NCBI GenBank assembly: GCA_036925085.1
Contig: JAUPFP010000020.1
Span: forward strand, 3,925,495-3,989,494
Length of the DNA: 64,000 nucleotides
Direction of reading: 5' to 3'
Origin: Brachycybe producta
Lineage: Eukaryota > Arthropoda > Diplopoda > Playtdesmida > Andrognathidae
The position numbers were made by a program, and so were the translations under genes. Within the stretch, counting starts at the first letter, position 1, and each line of letters opens with the position of its first letter. This document shows positions 31,303 through 43,600 of this stretch, one piece after another. The notes beneath the pieces are model-generated. The model ran no database searches and was not told the origin of the DNA. It saw only the letters and a program-made list of their open reading frames with translations.

Positions 31303-32724
31303 CTGCTGCTGTTGCATTTGTGGATTGGCATGTACAAGAGCTCTGTGAGGATTTTCAGATTGTGTGAGGTAGTATTGTTCGTAAGGAAATGCCGAAGGTT
31401 GATACGATGCAGTCGGACTCATCGGTCTAGCTGATGGCAAATAGATTGGTTCTTCGGTACATCGTGGTGGAGGTGGTGGACCATAGAACGACATTGGAGG
31501 TGGTGGTGGTGGAAATGGCATTCCTTTCATATTTTTCGGTACTTTCCGATTATGGTTACCTAGTGTTGATTGTGGCATTGGTTGAAGCATATGTGGTGGT
31601 GGTGGTGGTCCGTATCCCGGATGAAGAATTGGCATTCCAGGATGTGGTGGAGGATATCCTTTCGATGGCCACATTGGTCTGAATTCTGATGCATGAAATC
31701 GACGTTGTTGTGGTCTTCCGTTAACTGGACCACCACCACCACCACTGTGGCCATTGAGCATGCTTCTGGAAGCTGATTTGTCACGAGGAGGTGTTTTTGT
31801 CTTGTTGTTTTTTAAAGACATGCCGTTGTTGCTGTTGTTTGGAGGTGGAGGTGGTGGTGGACTCGACGGCATCGTCAGTTGACGTGGCCGGCTCGATCTC
31901 TGCGTACTGCTTACCGATTTGGAACTACGAATCGTACTCATGTAATCGGCATAAATTGACTGTTGGTCATCATTCGATGCAGCTCCGGCCCATACTTTAT
32001 GATTTTCATCACCGTCATAAATGGACACCAACTCTCCGTTCTCTTGACTGTTATCAGAATCTTCCTTGGAAGAACTGGCCACGTAGGCTCTCCATTGTTC
32101 CACTTTCTGAATAGGATTGACGGCAAGCGGACTTGTGCCGTTACCATTTGTTGACGGAGGCTTACCGACTACCGACTTGTTGTCACCACCTCCTCCGATG
32201 ACACTACCGTAGATACTTCCAGTTTCCAAATGCTTGGCATACATGTTGTCGGCGTATGAATGAAAGCAACATCGTACCAAAGCATTGGCGGCCATCTCTT
32301 TTTTACAAACGAACGAGTGGCATTCTAATACTTTGATTCCAGCAGTTCGTCGTAAAATGCAGGCAAACAACGGTGGATTGTTTGCCGTCGGAATACGAGC
32401 GAACGGCGAATCGAGCGGTAGAAAACGTTCGACACGTTCGCCTTCGGGACCGGGAATGGTCACATGCCGTACAGCGGCACAGTAATGAAGACTGTCAATT
32501 GGAAAGAATCGTGTCACTCTTTTATGTTTTTCATCGACGTTTTCCAATAATAGTCCATTACTCCATACACTTAACCAAGAGTCGATTCCCTTGGCACCTA
32601 AAACACCTTCCTCGGGGTATAATTCTCGTAACGGTTCCTGAATACCGTGAAGACCGTCTTTAGTTACATGAGGCACCGATGAACCGAGATAGAGAACGCG
32701 GCATCGACAAATCGGAGTAGCCAT
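30664..32724 (-). CDS. PTB/PID-domain protein with polyQ and proline-rich tail
   Basis: A single uninterrupted frame of 686 residues. The ATG is in a good context (A at -3, G at +4), and no splice acceptor is evident just upstream. Residues about 5-175 form a phosphotyrosine-binding-like (PTB/PID, PH-fold) domain: it opens CRVLYLGSSVPHVTKDGL and closes with an LRRTAGIKVLECHSF strand and a long helix around ALVRCCFHSYADNMYAKHLE. I recognise this as a conserved but poorly characterised invertebrate PTB family, likely a cytoplasmic adaptor. The rest is low-complexity: poly-proline blocks, a Q16 run (about 31265-31315), a GHGHGHGH run and Asn/Gly/Thr-rich segments, ending in an acidic SLSDDEAEEIES stretch. 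The TAA stop is one base before a consensus splice donor (AAG|GTAAAT), so the 3' UTR may be spliced. Confidence 0.93.
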
Positions 32725-33746
32725 TTCGCGGTGTTATTATTTTTTTTTTTATAGTCGATCTCTTTTGAAATATGGTTTTCGAGATTCTGCGAAGTTGTCG
32801 ATCGAAAACGGTTTCGAGATTCCGCAAAGTTGCTAGGAAACTTTTTTTTAAAAAAAACTTTTTACTTTGTTAGAGGATCTTTAAGACGAACTGTACTCCA
32901 CATATAAAAAGAGAAATTTCAATGGCGAATTACATTATAAAAGTATAGCAATTGGAACTTTTTTTGAGGCACACTTACTCTCTCTCTCTATCGAATACTT
33001 TATCGGAGAGACTTACGTTGCAGGAGGCGCACTGAATTATTCAAAGTAGAACTTAAATAAAAGTTTCCTCTTTTCTTGATGGATGAGTTGAGACTCTTTA
33101 TCTTCCGAACAACTGAATTCTACACAGAAAAATCGAAAATCTGACTGCACAAGGCATCATAATTGCCTCTTTTTTTAAAAAAAATCAATGTTAAAATCCG
33201 TATTTTACTCTGTCGAATGCTTTCTCGATATTCCACTGAAGAGTTTATGAAACTTTTTTCAACCAAAAAACTTTTGACACTTTTTTAAACAAGACTATTA
33301 ATAACAAAAGACACACATATATATATAATAAAAGAGAATTTCACGATATTAGTTTAAAAAATGAAATCACCAAAATACAAATTTCTTATGTTCTCCCGTC
33401 CCATGTTTCTCCGAGAAACTTTTCTTTTGTTATTAAAAATGTTTCTTCGCTCTTTTCGAGTTACAACTTTGTAATAACAAAATGTCTAGTTTTAAATATA
33501 TAATAGCTGACGTGTTCACTCACAAAGAGGTGAAACTATTCTGTTTTGTTTTGCATTTTTCTACCTTGACTTGATTGTGTGTGTGTTTTTTTTTAAAGCA
33601 GACTTGCCTCCTATAGGTGGATGAAATACTCTCATAGGAGGCAGTGTTAACAAAAAAAAACTGTATAGAGAGTCTGGTTGTTCACTGTATACAATCTCCC
33701 CCTATATTCAAAACAGAAAGAAGGTTCAACTCAACCAACTGGTTTC
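32725..33746. other. Upstream region of the PTB-domain gene
   Basis: AT-rich sequence that should hold the 5' UTR and promoter of the minus-strand PTB gene. I could not fix a TATA box or start site, and no other gene is seen. Confidence 0.4.
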
Positions 33747-34441
33747 TATAGAGCCCTGCAGAGGACTTTTGCAATTTTTTTTTAAATTCTGACATGTCAA
33801 CTTTATTCTGGACGTGTCGACTTTAATCTCGACGTGTCGACTTTAATCTCGACGTGTCGACTTTAATCTCGACGTGTCGACTTTAATGTCGACGTGTCGA
33901 CTTTGTTCTAGCCGTGTCGACTTTGTCCTCGACGTGTCGACTTTGTCCTCGACGTGTCGACTTTAATCTCAGTGTGTCGAGTTTATTCTCGACATGTGGA
34001 ATTTTTCCAGAACTCGACATGTCGACTTTAATCTCTACGTGTCGCCTTTAATCTCTACGTGTCGACTTTAATTTCAACGTGTCGACTTTTTTTCTCGACG
34101 TGTCGACTTTTTCTAGAATATCGACATGTCGACTTTATTCTCGACATGTGGAATTTTTCCAGAACTCGACATGTCGACTTTAATCTCAACGTGTCAAGTT
34201 TATTCTCGACATGTGTACTTCAATCTCGATGTGTCGACTTTATTCTCGACATGTCGACTTTATTTTTGTCATGTCTGCTTTATCGACATATCGCCCTCTT
34301 GTAGCAGCAATAATTTAATTATTTGAGTATGGTGCGCACAACATGGCATAATTAAGATAGCCGAATAAAAAAAGATAAAAAATCGACATGTCGAGATTTA
34401 AAAAAAAAAAAAATCTCGCATGTCCTTTATAGGGCTCCGTA
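33747..34441. mobile_element. 20-bp minisatellite element, copy 3
   Basis: Ends TATAGAGCCCTGCAGAGGAC and GTCCTTTATAGGGCTCCGTA. About 25 diverged units of CTCGACGTGTCGACTTTAAT-type sequence fill the left part. The GGTGCGCACAACATGGCATA palindrome arm and CGCCCTCTTG lie near the right end. Confidence 0.8.
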
Positions 34442-35040
34442 GATTTCAGTGATTTGTTCTTTTTTTTTTTTTTTGTAGTTGCATGCAACTTGCAATGCAT
34501 GCTGCATGCGTTTTATGCTGACAACTTAAGCAGTTATGCTGGCTTGGTTATTAATTTGATTGGTGAACTGTGGGCTTCCGCTCACCTGACCAGCTTACTC
34601 TTTCTCTCTCATTTTCTTTCCCTTTGGCAAATTTAAATTTCTTTTCGGACTCCTTCTATCTCTCACTTTGCATACCTGTTTTAATAACATAAATAGGGTT
34701 TTTTAAAGATTTTTTTCCGGCCATCGTGTGAGGTTTTTTTTTTGTTGTTCAAATTTTTTTAAAAATAACATTTTTGTTATTGTTTTCAGTATAAAAGAAA
34801 TAAAAGCTAGTTGAATTTCTCGTATGCAAATATGGATATTAATAAAATAAATATTTGTTTATATTCTTTCAAGGTGTTTCTTACCAAATTGGGTAGACTT
34901 TGACTAACTAAATGGTCAAGAAAGAGTGATCTCTTAAATTTAGTTTTCAGTTTAACTATTATTATTTAATTTAGTACTTGATCAGTTCAGTTTTCGGTCA
35001 GTTTAGTTGTTGGTCAGATTTTCGTCAGTTTATAGCTGTT
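34442..35040. other. No gene seen
   Basis: T-rich and AT-rich; the GCATGCAACTTGCAATGCAT-type palindromes near 34480-34510 are short. Confidence 0.4.
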
Positions 35041-35540
35041 GGTCAGTTTGGTCCTTGATTAGTTTGGTTTGTGATGAGTGTAGTTTGTGACGAGTGTGGT
35101 TTGTGACGAGTGTGGTTTGTGACAAGTTTGGTTTGTGATGAGTTTGGTTTGTGATGAGTTTGGTTTGTGATGAGATTGGTTAGTGACGAGTTTAGTTTGT
35201 GACGAGTTTGGTTTGTGATGAGTGTAGTTGGTGATGACACTGATGAGTTTGGTTGGTGATGAGTTTGGTTTGTGACGAGTTTAGTTTGTGATGAGTTTGG
35301 TTTGTGATGCACTGATGAGTGTAGTTTGTGATGAGTGTAGTTGGTGATGACACTGATGAGTTTGGTTGGTGATGATCATCACAAACCAAACTCATCACCA
35401 ACCAAACTCATCACCAACTACACTCATCACAAACCAAACTCGAGTTTGGTTTGTGATGAGTGTAGTTGGTGATGAGTTTGGTTGGTGACGAGTGTAGTTT
35501 GTACGTGACGAGTTTGGTTTGTGATGAGTTAAGTTCGTGA
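35041..35540. repeat. GTTTGGTTTGTGATGA tandem repeat with an inverted segment
   Basis: About 30 units of 16-17 bases (GTTTGGTTTGTGATGA, GTGTAGTTTGTGACGA). From about 35376 to 35441 the units run in the opposite direction, creating the palindrome at 35395-35488. Confidence 0.93.
35395..35488. repeat. 94-bp perfect palindrome
   Basis: Two 47-base arms meet at CTC|GAG without a spacer or a mismatch. It lies at an inversion boundary inside the tandem array. Confidence 0.93.
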
Positions 35541-36288
35541 TCTAAACTGATCAAGAGCTAAACAACATATAGTTGGTGTTCTTAATGATAACTTAGCCAA
35601 AGTTAGAGCTAATGTCATCAACTTTGACATGACATCGCCTATCTAAAAGTTCACGAGTTTAGCTATAACGTTGGCAAAGCAGTCATTAAGAATACCACCC
35701 TAATACCTCGTTTCCACTAGAAAAATAAACTGCAGTTAAAATGTTAACCCGGACACGGGCTGGTGGAACCACACGGTTTTGCGGAATCCTGGTTGGCAAA
35801 TTTTATGGAGACTTACTGAAAAGATTATAATCTGGTTTAAAATATTTTTTGGGACAATGCAGTTACGTTTACTGCATTATTGGCAAATTAAACTATGGTT
35901 AATTTAGCCACGTTTGTTTTAATCAGAAAAATTAACTGCTATTATCTTTTTAACTGTAGTTAACTTTTTAACTGTAGTTAACTTTTAAATTGTAAATGGT
36001 TTATAATTAAGTTCAGATTTTTAGTTTATCTTTACTGTAGTTATTTGAAGTGATTCAGATCTTCTTTATCCAGGTAATTTGATGGTTATTTTTGTTGCTG
36101 CTCACTGAACTGAATCTGGCTCGCGAGCCTTAAGGTTTTACATTTCAAACTTTTATTATGTAGGAACTTGATTTCATGAAAAAAATGAATGGAATGTTGT
36201 ATTTCCCCGCCACTTGTTTCACTATTTAACTGAAGTGTAATTTTCAGTTTTAAGTTATTGTCTAGGGGGCCACACAGGAGGTTAAGAG
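35541..36288. other. No gene seen
   Basis: AT-rich. TTAACTGTAGTTAAC-type short palindromes near 35930-35995; no coding frame. Confidence 0.4.
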
Positions 36289-36495
36289 ACAGACAATTAG
36301 AAATCGGGACAAACAGAAGTTGGCTCCGCCCCTTTTTATGACGACCGGCAACTTCTAATTGATTTGTTGCGTGGTTCGACGTTGAAAAGGGCGGAGTATG
36401 TGACGTCAGACTACATAACCAACCAATTAGAAGTTGCCGGTCGTCATAAAAAGGGCGGAGCCAACTTCTGTTTGTCCCGATTTCTAATTGCCTGT
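36289..36495. mobile_element. ACAGGCAATTAG foldback MITE, copy 2
   Basis: Long arms as at 21030, with TGACGTCA at 36401-36408. Flanks GGTTAAGAG and GGTTAAGCG form an 8 of 9 matching target duplication. Confidence 0.9.
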
Positions 36496-37341
36496 GGTTA
36501 AGCGGGCCACACGGTTCTCAAAAAAACATAAGAAATAAGATGTGGACGGCAATGCTTTTAGTTATTTAAAAGCGATTTTAATATGAAATTCGAATTTTGT
36601 TAGAAACTAGAAGACTAAAAAATTTGACAGGAAGGACTATTTAAGTATTTTTACTTATGATATTTTTTGAAAATAAACCTTGCATTGAAGTTTGAAAAAG
36701 ATTCAGATTTGGAAGTGATAACGATCGACTGATAAATAAAACGTCTACCAAATTTTTTAATTGCAATAAAAAGTTTATTTTGAATTATAATTAATTTGAA
36801 AATATTCAGCCAATTTTTTTTTTACTTAATGTTTACTTTAAAATAAAATAAATAATTTTAGTTTATTCGTTCATTCTAGTTTTTAACCCTTTTTCTACCT
36901 AGTTTCTTCCAAATATATTAGATTAGAATTATTTAAACTGTATAAATTCTATGTTCAGTTAGCGTTTTCTGCTTTTGGACGAATCGTAACTTAACATCTA
37001 CTTTTCTTATCAGTTTTTTTTATTCAAAATGCTGAAGTAATTTTTATTTAACGAGCTGATGTGCGGCGCCATTTTGAAAATATCCATAAATAAAAAATAA
37101 AAATATCCATTCATTTACAATTCTAGTTTCTAACAAACTTTGTTTCTGAAAAAAAAAACTTGTATGCAAAGGCACCACATGCAGAAAACATAATTTGAAA
37201 ATGAAAATATTATTTTTTTAATTCGAAAACAGAAAAATTTGTAACGAATTCAGCTTTTTTTTTCTGTCGACTTTTACTATTCTAGTTTCTAATAAACTTG
37301 TGTTTCAGAAATAAAAAAGCCAATTCTCAACATGCAGAAAA
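36496..37341. other. No gene seen
   Basis: AT-rich. Segments near 36886-37020 and 37530-37680 resemble each other (TTCAGTTAGCGTTTTCTGC, then CATCTACTTT), a diverged direct repeat. Confidence 0.45.
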
Positions 37342-37448
37342 ACAGGCAATTAGAAATCGGGACAAACAGAAGTTGGCTCCGCCCTTTTTACGACGACCGT
37401 TGAAAAGAGCGGAGCCAACTTCTGTTTGTCCCGTTTTCTAATTCCTGT
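37342..37448. mobile_element. ACAGGCAATTAG foldback MITE, internally deleted copy
   Basis: Only 107 bases: the left arm down to CGACGACCG joins directly to the right arm from TTGAAAAGAGCGGAGCC. The CRE-containing centre is missing. Confidence 0.85.
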
Positions 37449-38549
37449 GCAGAAAATGCCTGCTGAAAATGGAATCCAAAAATTGTAAAGAATTCAGCTT
37501 TTTTATGCCTATAGTACTTTCTGCTAAATAATTAGAATAGAATTATTTAAATTGTATAAATTCTATTTTCAGTTAGCGTTTTCTGCATTTAGACAAATCT
37601 TGACCTAACTAACATCTACTTTCTAGGAAAGTCATAAATGCTCGGGTAATTTCCCTTTTAATGAAGCTGACGTGTGTGGCTCGCCAATTGTTACACCATT
37701 GATCAACCTTGTTAAATTATTAAATACAAGAGCCAATTTATAAGATAAATATTGGATGAATTGCTTTTCCTATTATAAAATTAAGAAACAAGTTTATTGA
37801 CCTAAAATTTTTGTTGTTCTTCTGTTAAAAGATATATTTGTAGTTAAGAAACCTACAAAAAAAATTGATAAAATTCATAATTGCCAGAAATTAAATTATG
37901 TTACGTCACGTTTTATTTTTTTTTTTTGGTATAGGGATATTAAAACGAGGAGAGGAGGGGTTGGGAGGGTATAGGGGGTGGTTTAATAGGTATTAAAAGC
38001 CACCAACATTCCACGCATCATAAGCCTTTCAAGTCTATTTTAGCCATTTCTTTGGTTCACTGCTTGGAATAAAAGGAATGCCATTGACCGAGTATATAGT
38101 TGGATATACGTGTAAGATGCTGATGCTGAAAATGATGATGATGAGGGGGCGGGTCTTTGCTTTCTCTCAAAAACACACCCTCAACCCTTCTTCCCCCTCA
38201 TTTCATCCCAACTCCCCCTTCCCTCCCCCCTCGTAGAATTGTACTAAGTAGAGAGAGGATACTTATAAAGCCTCCTTTTTAATATTTTTGATTCTAATTT
38301 AAAATTTTGTCTTCTTTACACTTTCCCAAAAAAAAAAAAGGTTTCAAATAAACGTAAGAACTTTTTATTAAAAGTATCTCAACAATTTCTTGTGGAATTT
38401 ATTTTATTTTCAGAAGAAAAGAAAAAAAAAATAATGCCCTGTTTATTTTGGTTCATAATCGTTGAACTCATAAACAAAATTGAATCGTGTAAAAAGTTTA
38501 AAATTTGCACTGAAAAAATTCCAATTAGTTGAAAACGAATAGTCCTACA
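37449..38549. other. No gene seen
   Basis: AT-rich with a purine tract and a C-rich tract (about 38175-38235). No coding frame. Confidence 0.4.
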
Positions 38550-38993
38550 TAAAGCCGCGTACAGATCAAGCTAGCGAACCGTTCTAGAACAGTTTGCGAA
38601 CAGAAACAGAACCCGGTTTAGACGGGAGCTCGCGAACAGCTCTAGAACTATTCGCGAGCTCTCGTCTAAACCGGGTTCTGTTTCTGTTTGCGAACCGGTA
38701 CAAAGTTCGCTCTTTGAGGCGGTACATCAAAGGATTGGTTCTGGAACATCTGCTGAACAGAGAACCCGGTCTAGACGTGAGGGCCGGAGTTCGTCTCGCC
38801 AGTTTATAATTATTACAAATAAACTTAACATCGCGAACTGTCGACAAACCAATTGGTAAAATCTCGAAAGAGCTGTTCCGCCATGCGAACGGGAACATGC
38901 TCATTTTTGGTGTAGACGTTATTACTCGCGAGCAGCTCTCGAACAGGTCCCGAGCGGTTCGCAAACATCTAATTTGATCTGTAGGTGGCTTTA
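38550..38993. mobile_element. Inverted-repeat element (TAAAGCCGCGTACAGATCAA)
   Basis: Ends TAAAGCCGCGTACAGATCAA and inverse TAAAGCCACCTACAGATCAA. It contains a second, inner palindrome (about 38590-38695) with GCGAACAGAAACAGAACCCG arms. The 126- and 71-codon frames are palindrome products. Confidence 0.8.
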
Positions 38994-39879
38994 TATAATA
39001 CTATATATGTAATCAATACCAGAAGACTCATTACGAAAAAACTTATAAAAGTATGACAATCATACCCTATGATGTCACTGCTTGCGCGTTATTATTTTAT
39101 TACTGTCATTTTATTTTGCATACTATTTTGTAATTTGCTTGTGTAACTGTTAAAAGATTATGAGCTAGATATTACAATTTACTATCATATGACAATCTTA
39201 TAACCTTTCTATAATGACCACTCAGTAATAGCCCATGTGTCTTTTATTAAAAATTTACAAACGTCGGCCCATTTCTGGCTCAAAGTTACTTGTGCCAGTG
39301 CAAGTGGAGCAGCCCTTTTATAGATGGCTGGTCCGCATGTGCATCGAGAACTAATCTAGTGGTCCGTCATTGGAAAAAAGTTTGAGTAACACCTGCTCTA
39401 GGCTCTTAATTGACATCGTAAACTGCACAAATAACTGGAGATATAATAGAAAATGTTTATTATAAAGTAGATGTACTGAAAATAAAAGACATTGTTCATG
39501 AATAACATTACTTTAGTTCGTTCGGAACTGGAATCTGAAAAAAAAAAAACATACCGTAACAGGCAATATGGTAGTAGTGATTTTTTTTTGTTGGTTAAAA
39601 TACAAAATGAAGTTCCTGAACATTTTACATAAGGTTTTCATAACTTATTATCATTTCGACTTAATTTTAAGTTGAATAACATACGTTTGTTATAAATTTA
39701 AAAAAACGTATGTCAAAATAATATTAAAATTTTTTAAAAAATAGGAGGAATTTCACTTATATTTAGAAAAATCTAATTTAAATCACATATTTGAATATTT
39801 CAAAATTACTAAACATTAACTCCCCACACACACACACACACACACCTGCAGTTTTGATAAAATTTACGTTTTTCAAATT
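38994..39879. other. No gene seen
   Basis: AT-rich; a (CA)n patch at 39828-39845. Confidence 0.4.
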
Positions 39880-40127
39880 GTTTTAGAAACTAGAATAGTT
39901 GGCGATAATGCTAAAAGTTTCTTCGTGATGATATCTTTCAAAGTAAACTTTTTATGACAAGTTTGAAAAAAAGGGCCGAAAATAGTTTTTCATGAAATGT
40001 CAATGGAAAAAACCCCCAAAATGCGTCATTTTCAAACTGAACTATAAAATGTTTATTTTTTTTTTAAGATATTGCCATTAAAAACTTTAACATACAATCT
40101 TTTTACCATTCTAGTTTCGAAAACAAT
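39880..40127. mobile_element. AACTAGAATAGTTGG foldback MITE
   Basis: Starts TTTTAGAAACTAGAATAG and ends CCATTCTAGTTTCGAAAAC; ATGATATCTTTCAAAGTAAA inside. Close to 48981-49150. Confidence 0.7.
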
Positions 40128-40359
40128 TTGAATTTTTTCATAATGTTGTTTCTAAAAAAAAAACCTTCGCTCGACGTTTTTACATTAAAATTTTCCAAAA
40201 ACATCTATAGATGAAGCTTAGCATTAGCCACTGTAGTGAAGATAAGTGTGTGATAAGTGGCGTGAAGATAAAAACAAAATATCTATTCAGCCACCTTAAA
40301 TATTTCATTGAAATAAATTAATCAGATATCCGGTAGCCTACGAACATGACTAACAACCA

Positions 40360-43300
40360 TTAATCGTGAATTTCCGAATCTAGTTGCACCAGTTCTAATT
40401 CGGTAAGAATATTGCTTATCTGTTGTTTAGCAATAATGGCATTCCTGGTATCAAGCTTTGATAACCTAATGGCAATGTCCATGCCGAAATGATAATGTTC
40501 TTGTTGAAATGCCGTGGAAAGGTTTTTCTTTGATTCTATAAAAGATTCCATTGCGGCATTCACGATGGAAAGGACACTGGTCGCGTCGGGCTTTTTGCAT
40601 TTCGAAGGCTGGCTTTTAGGCAACGACATACCGGTACGCGGTACACTGACAGAAATGTCAAAGTCCGTGAATTCTCTTTTGACACTTACTCCTGGTGGCA
40701 ATCTATTAATAAATACGGATGCACACAGATGGTTCACTTGATTAAAATCTCATGATCTCTGGTCAAATACACAACTTACGAGTTATTTTCTATCATGTTT
40801 GTTTCGCTCTGCGTTGCGATTTGTTGAGAATCTTCCGTTTCTGGCCGTGTGTCGTCAGATTCGTCGCAAACTTGCAAAACTAATTCTGGTGACTCGATTG
40901 ATATGCCTTCGTCACGTGATGGTGGGTCAGTCAGCATTTCGATTGTGCCGTCTGTGTCGAGATCAATCGTGTCCCTGTAATGTTCAAGCAAGTCCTGGTT
41001 AGTAATGTACAAAACACACAAGAAGTACGCTGCTCACATTCGTACTATGACAGTTGATGTTTATAAAACAGGTTTGTGTACAAAACAAATTCCAACTGAA
41101 AAAAACGAAATGCTCGACATGCAGAAGAGGAGCAAAAAAAAAATAATGTAAAAACATAACATTCTCTTTAATATCCCAGTTGTAATAAGGTGCCTCGTAT
41201 TTGTGCTTCAAATATTTGTCTCGTTGTTACGGTGAGGATCCAAACAACGTTTGCGTTTAGCCTCAAGACTCGTACACGTAACATGTCCATGTCTCTCGTT
41301 TGAGGCACAAAAACGTGTCTCCATTCAAGTTGGAGTGTGTGACAAGCCAAACAGCACTAAGCTAAGCGGGAGGGGGAGGGGGGGGGGCGGCCTCTGTGTC
41401 CTCTTTCATCTTTTTATTGTTTGGTTCTGTACTTTTCCTCTCTTTATAAGGTAATATATTTCTAGTTGGGGTCTGTAAATAGTCTGTAGTGCACGAAAAT
41501 ATGTGCAGATCTTATACAAACTAGTCCAAAAGCACGATCAATCTTTGGGCCATCGACTACAGGCTACAGCCAAAGTGGGCCCAACTGCCAAACACAATGT
41601 TGACCGGGTCATTAGGCCAACTTCTTTATATAATCGCCAACGGTTGGCATTACGTTGGTTCCTTGTTGGCGTGCTGCCGGGTTAAAATAATGCCAAGAAC
41701 TGAAATAACACAAAAGAAGAATTAAACAGACCAGATGTCTAATTTGATGGGAAAAGCATACTAGTTCTCCTAGTTAACCCCTTCCATTCCCAGTGTTAAC
41801 TGCAGTGTTTATGGTCTTATTCTATTGCCAACCTAATGCCTGCTTATAAACAGCACGGTACTCGTACTTCGTGAGCTGTTTCTTTAACGTACCGATGTCT
41901 TTCTTGGTTACAGCCTTCCAGAAGACGTTTCATTGCATTGTATGTGGGCCATGTAATGCGCAGTTGCTCGGGAGACGTTACGCCACTTTTTCTTTTTCTA
42001 GCAATAAATTCCTTTATAGTTCTGTATTTCTTTTTTAATTGTTTCCATTTCGAAGCTGCCAATGAACCTAGAAGTAGAAATGTATTATGTTATTTATTTT
42101 TGTAATGTTTTCGTTGAAAAACGATTCGCTTGAAAAATCAAAATTTTCTTAAAACCGCAAGGTGGGCGAAGAGACTTCCGACAGAACATAACAGACACGC
42201 AAGTGTGCCATCTGAGAGGACAAAAACAAAATAAATACTTATAAAGTCACCTCAAGACTCAACATTTTTTTTCCCAGCCCCGCTTATCACTTGCTGCCTT
42301 GGGCCTCGCATAGTCTAGGGCCGGCCCTATTTGTATAGTTTTTTTGTTAGTAAAGAAGTCTTTGTATCGTTTTGGTAGGAGAATACGGATTTTTTTCTGC
42401 ATTTTTTAGTATTTCAAATTACTACAGTAGAGTCTCGATTATCCGAGCCAATGTGGACCAAGAGTAGCTCGGATACGGTCAAACTCGGTTAACACGGAAA
42501 AGTAACTTATTATTACCTATCCCTCCATTCTTTGTACTCGTACATACGAACATAAACAACTTTTTAAAATCATCACTTAGCCTTTATTTATGTAAAATTA
42601 CATTTTACAACTTTGCGTAAGCAACCATAACCCAAGTGGTTAAATTGACACAAAAAAGACTACATCGGATAACACGGAACCTTGAATAATCGAGAGACTA
42701 TTGTATTGATAGTAAAAGCTATCGATACTACCTATCAATGGTAAAAATACCATCGATAGTCGTATTCATAGTTTTTTTTTAGAGGTGGGACGAATCCTAA
42801 ATTTTCTCGAATCTGAATCCGAATCCTAAAAGGTTCTCGAATCTACCGAATCTCTCGAATCCTTCAATATAAGAATCCTATATTATTCATTAAGAAGATG
42901 CAAATAAATGAAATAATATTAAATATTAAATTATTAATAATAAAACACAAGTGTGGCAACTCAGGGTCGCCACAAGGCGATCCGGATAACCACCGAAATT
43001 GCAACAATCACCGGTTTTTGTTTGTTAGTGAATGCTTCTATTGGACGTCAATGGAGTTAAAACTAATTTTACCAAAGTTCTTAACATGTTTTTTTAAGGT
43101 TAGGATACGAAAGATTCGAAAAAGACGAAAAAAAGCGCAAAGATTCGAGTTTTTTGAATCTTGAATATTTTTCAAGATTCGCGGGATTCGAGGATTCGAA
43201 TTTTTGCTCCCAAATATCGCACATCACTAGTCCTGTGCAATTCCACTGATTTTCAATATAATTTCATCCTAGAAAAATAGACCAATATTTCTCTTGGAGA

Positions 43301-43519
43301 AAATCTTGAAGAGAATCCTGACTGTATTAATAAATTAATAATTAAAACTTAACCTGAAATTCCAAACTTCTGTCCAATGGCTGTCCATGTCATGCTTTTC
43401 ATGTAAGAATTTTTGTATTTTACTGCTGACTGGTCATAAAGAAAGGAATATTTGCCAATACATTCAATAAGTTGATTGGTGTTGATTTTTGTATATTTTC
43501 GTCGGATTTCAGACGACAT
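40360..43519 (-). CDS. MADF-BESS domain protein, four coding exons
   Basis: Proposed exons on the minus strand are 43354-43519, 41893-42067, 40780-40974 and 40360-40702. They total 879 bases (292 residues) with every junction in phase and GT/AG ends (CAG|GTTAAG, CATCG|GTACGT, CTC|GTAAGT; acceptors TTCTAG, TTACAG, AATAG). Exons 1-2 form a MADF DNA-binding domain (about 15-100): LIECIGKYSFLYD, WTAIGQKFGIS, then ASKWKQLKKKYRTIKEF. Exon 3 is acidic. Exon 4 ends in a BESS-like helix (about 256-288: FGMDIAIRLSKLD, then AKQQISNILTELEL), used for protein interaction. It is therefore likely a nuclear transcription factor of the Adf-1/stonewall type. The ATG follows a possible acceptor, TATTTCAG, so a 5' noncoding exon is likely. 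Intron 1 holds two MITEs. Confidence 0.85.
42425..42703. mobile_element. Pogo/Tigger-like MITE in intron 1 of the MADF gene
   Basis: Terminal inverted repeats CAGTAGAGTCTCGATTATCC and inverse CAATAGTCTCTCGATTATTC, with TA on both sides. The TIR type and TA target are those of the pogo group of Tc1/mariner elements. No transposase. Confidence 0.8.
42781..43230. mobile_element. GAATCC-rich MITE, copy 1
   Basis: Starts AGAGGTGGGACGAATCCTAA and ends with GATTCGCGGGATTCGAGGAT. The interior has CAGGGTCGCCACAAGG and TTCTATTGGACGTCAATGGA. Other copies or parts: 47690-47884 (inverted), 50201-50470, 57294-57622 plus 58392-58411. Confidence 0.8.
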
Positions 43520-43600
43520 CTGAAATATATTGAAATACGATTTTTCAATCAAGTTGTTTAATCCATCTCCTGGTTATTTTTGCATTACATTGTTGAAAGT

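Noticed and set aside
31434..32663. Antisense and frame-shifted frames over the PTB gene
   Set aside because: Shadows of the 686-residue gene on the other strand or frame.
35043..35401. Frames rich in SSQTKLVTNQTHH
   Set aside because: Product of the GTTTGGTTTGTGATGA repeat.
38584..38964. 126-codon frame
   Set aside because: Lies inside the nested palindromes of the TAAAGCC element.
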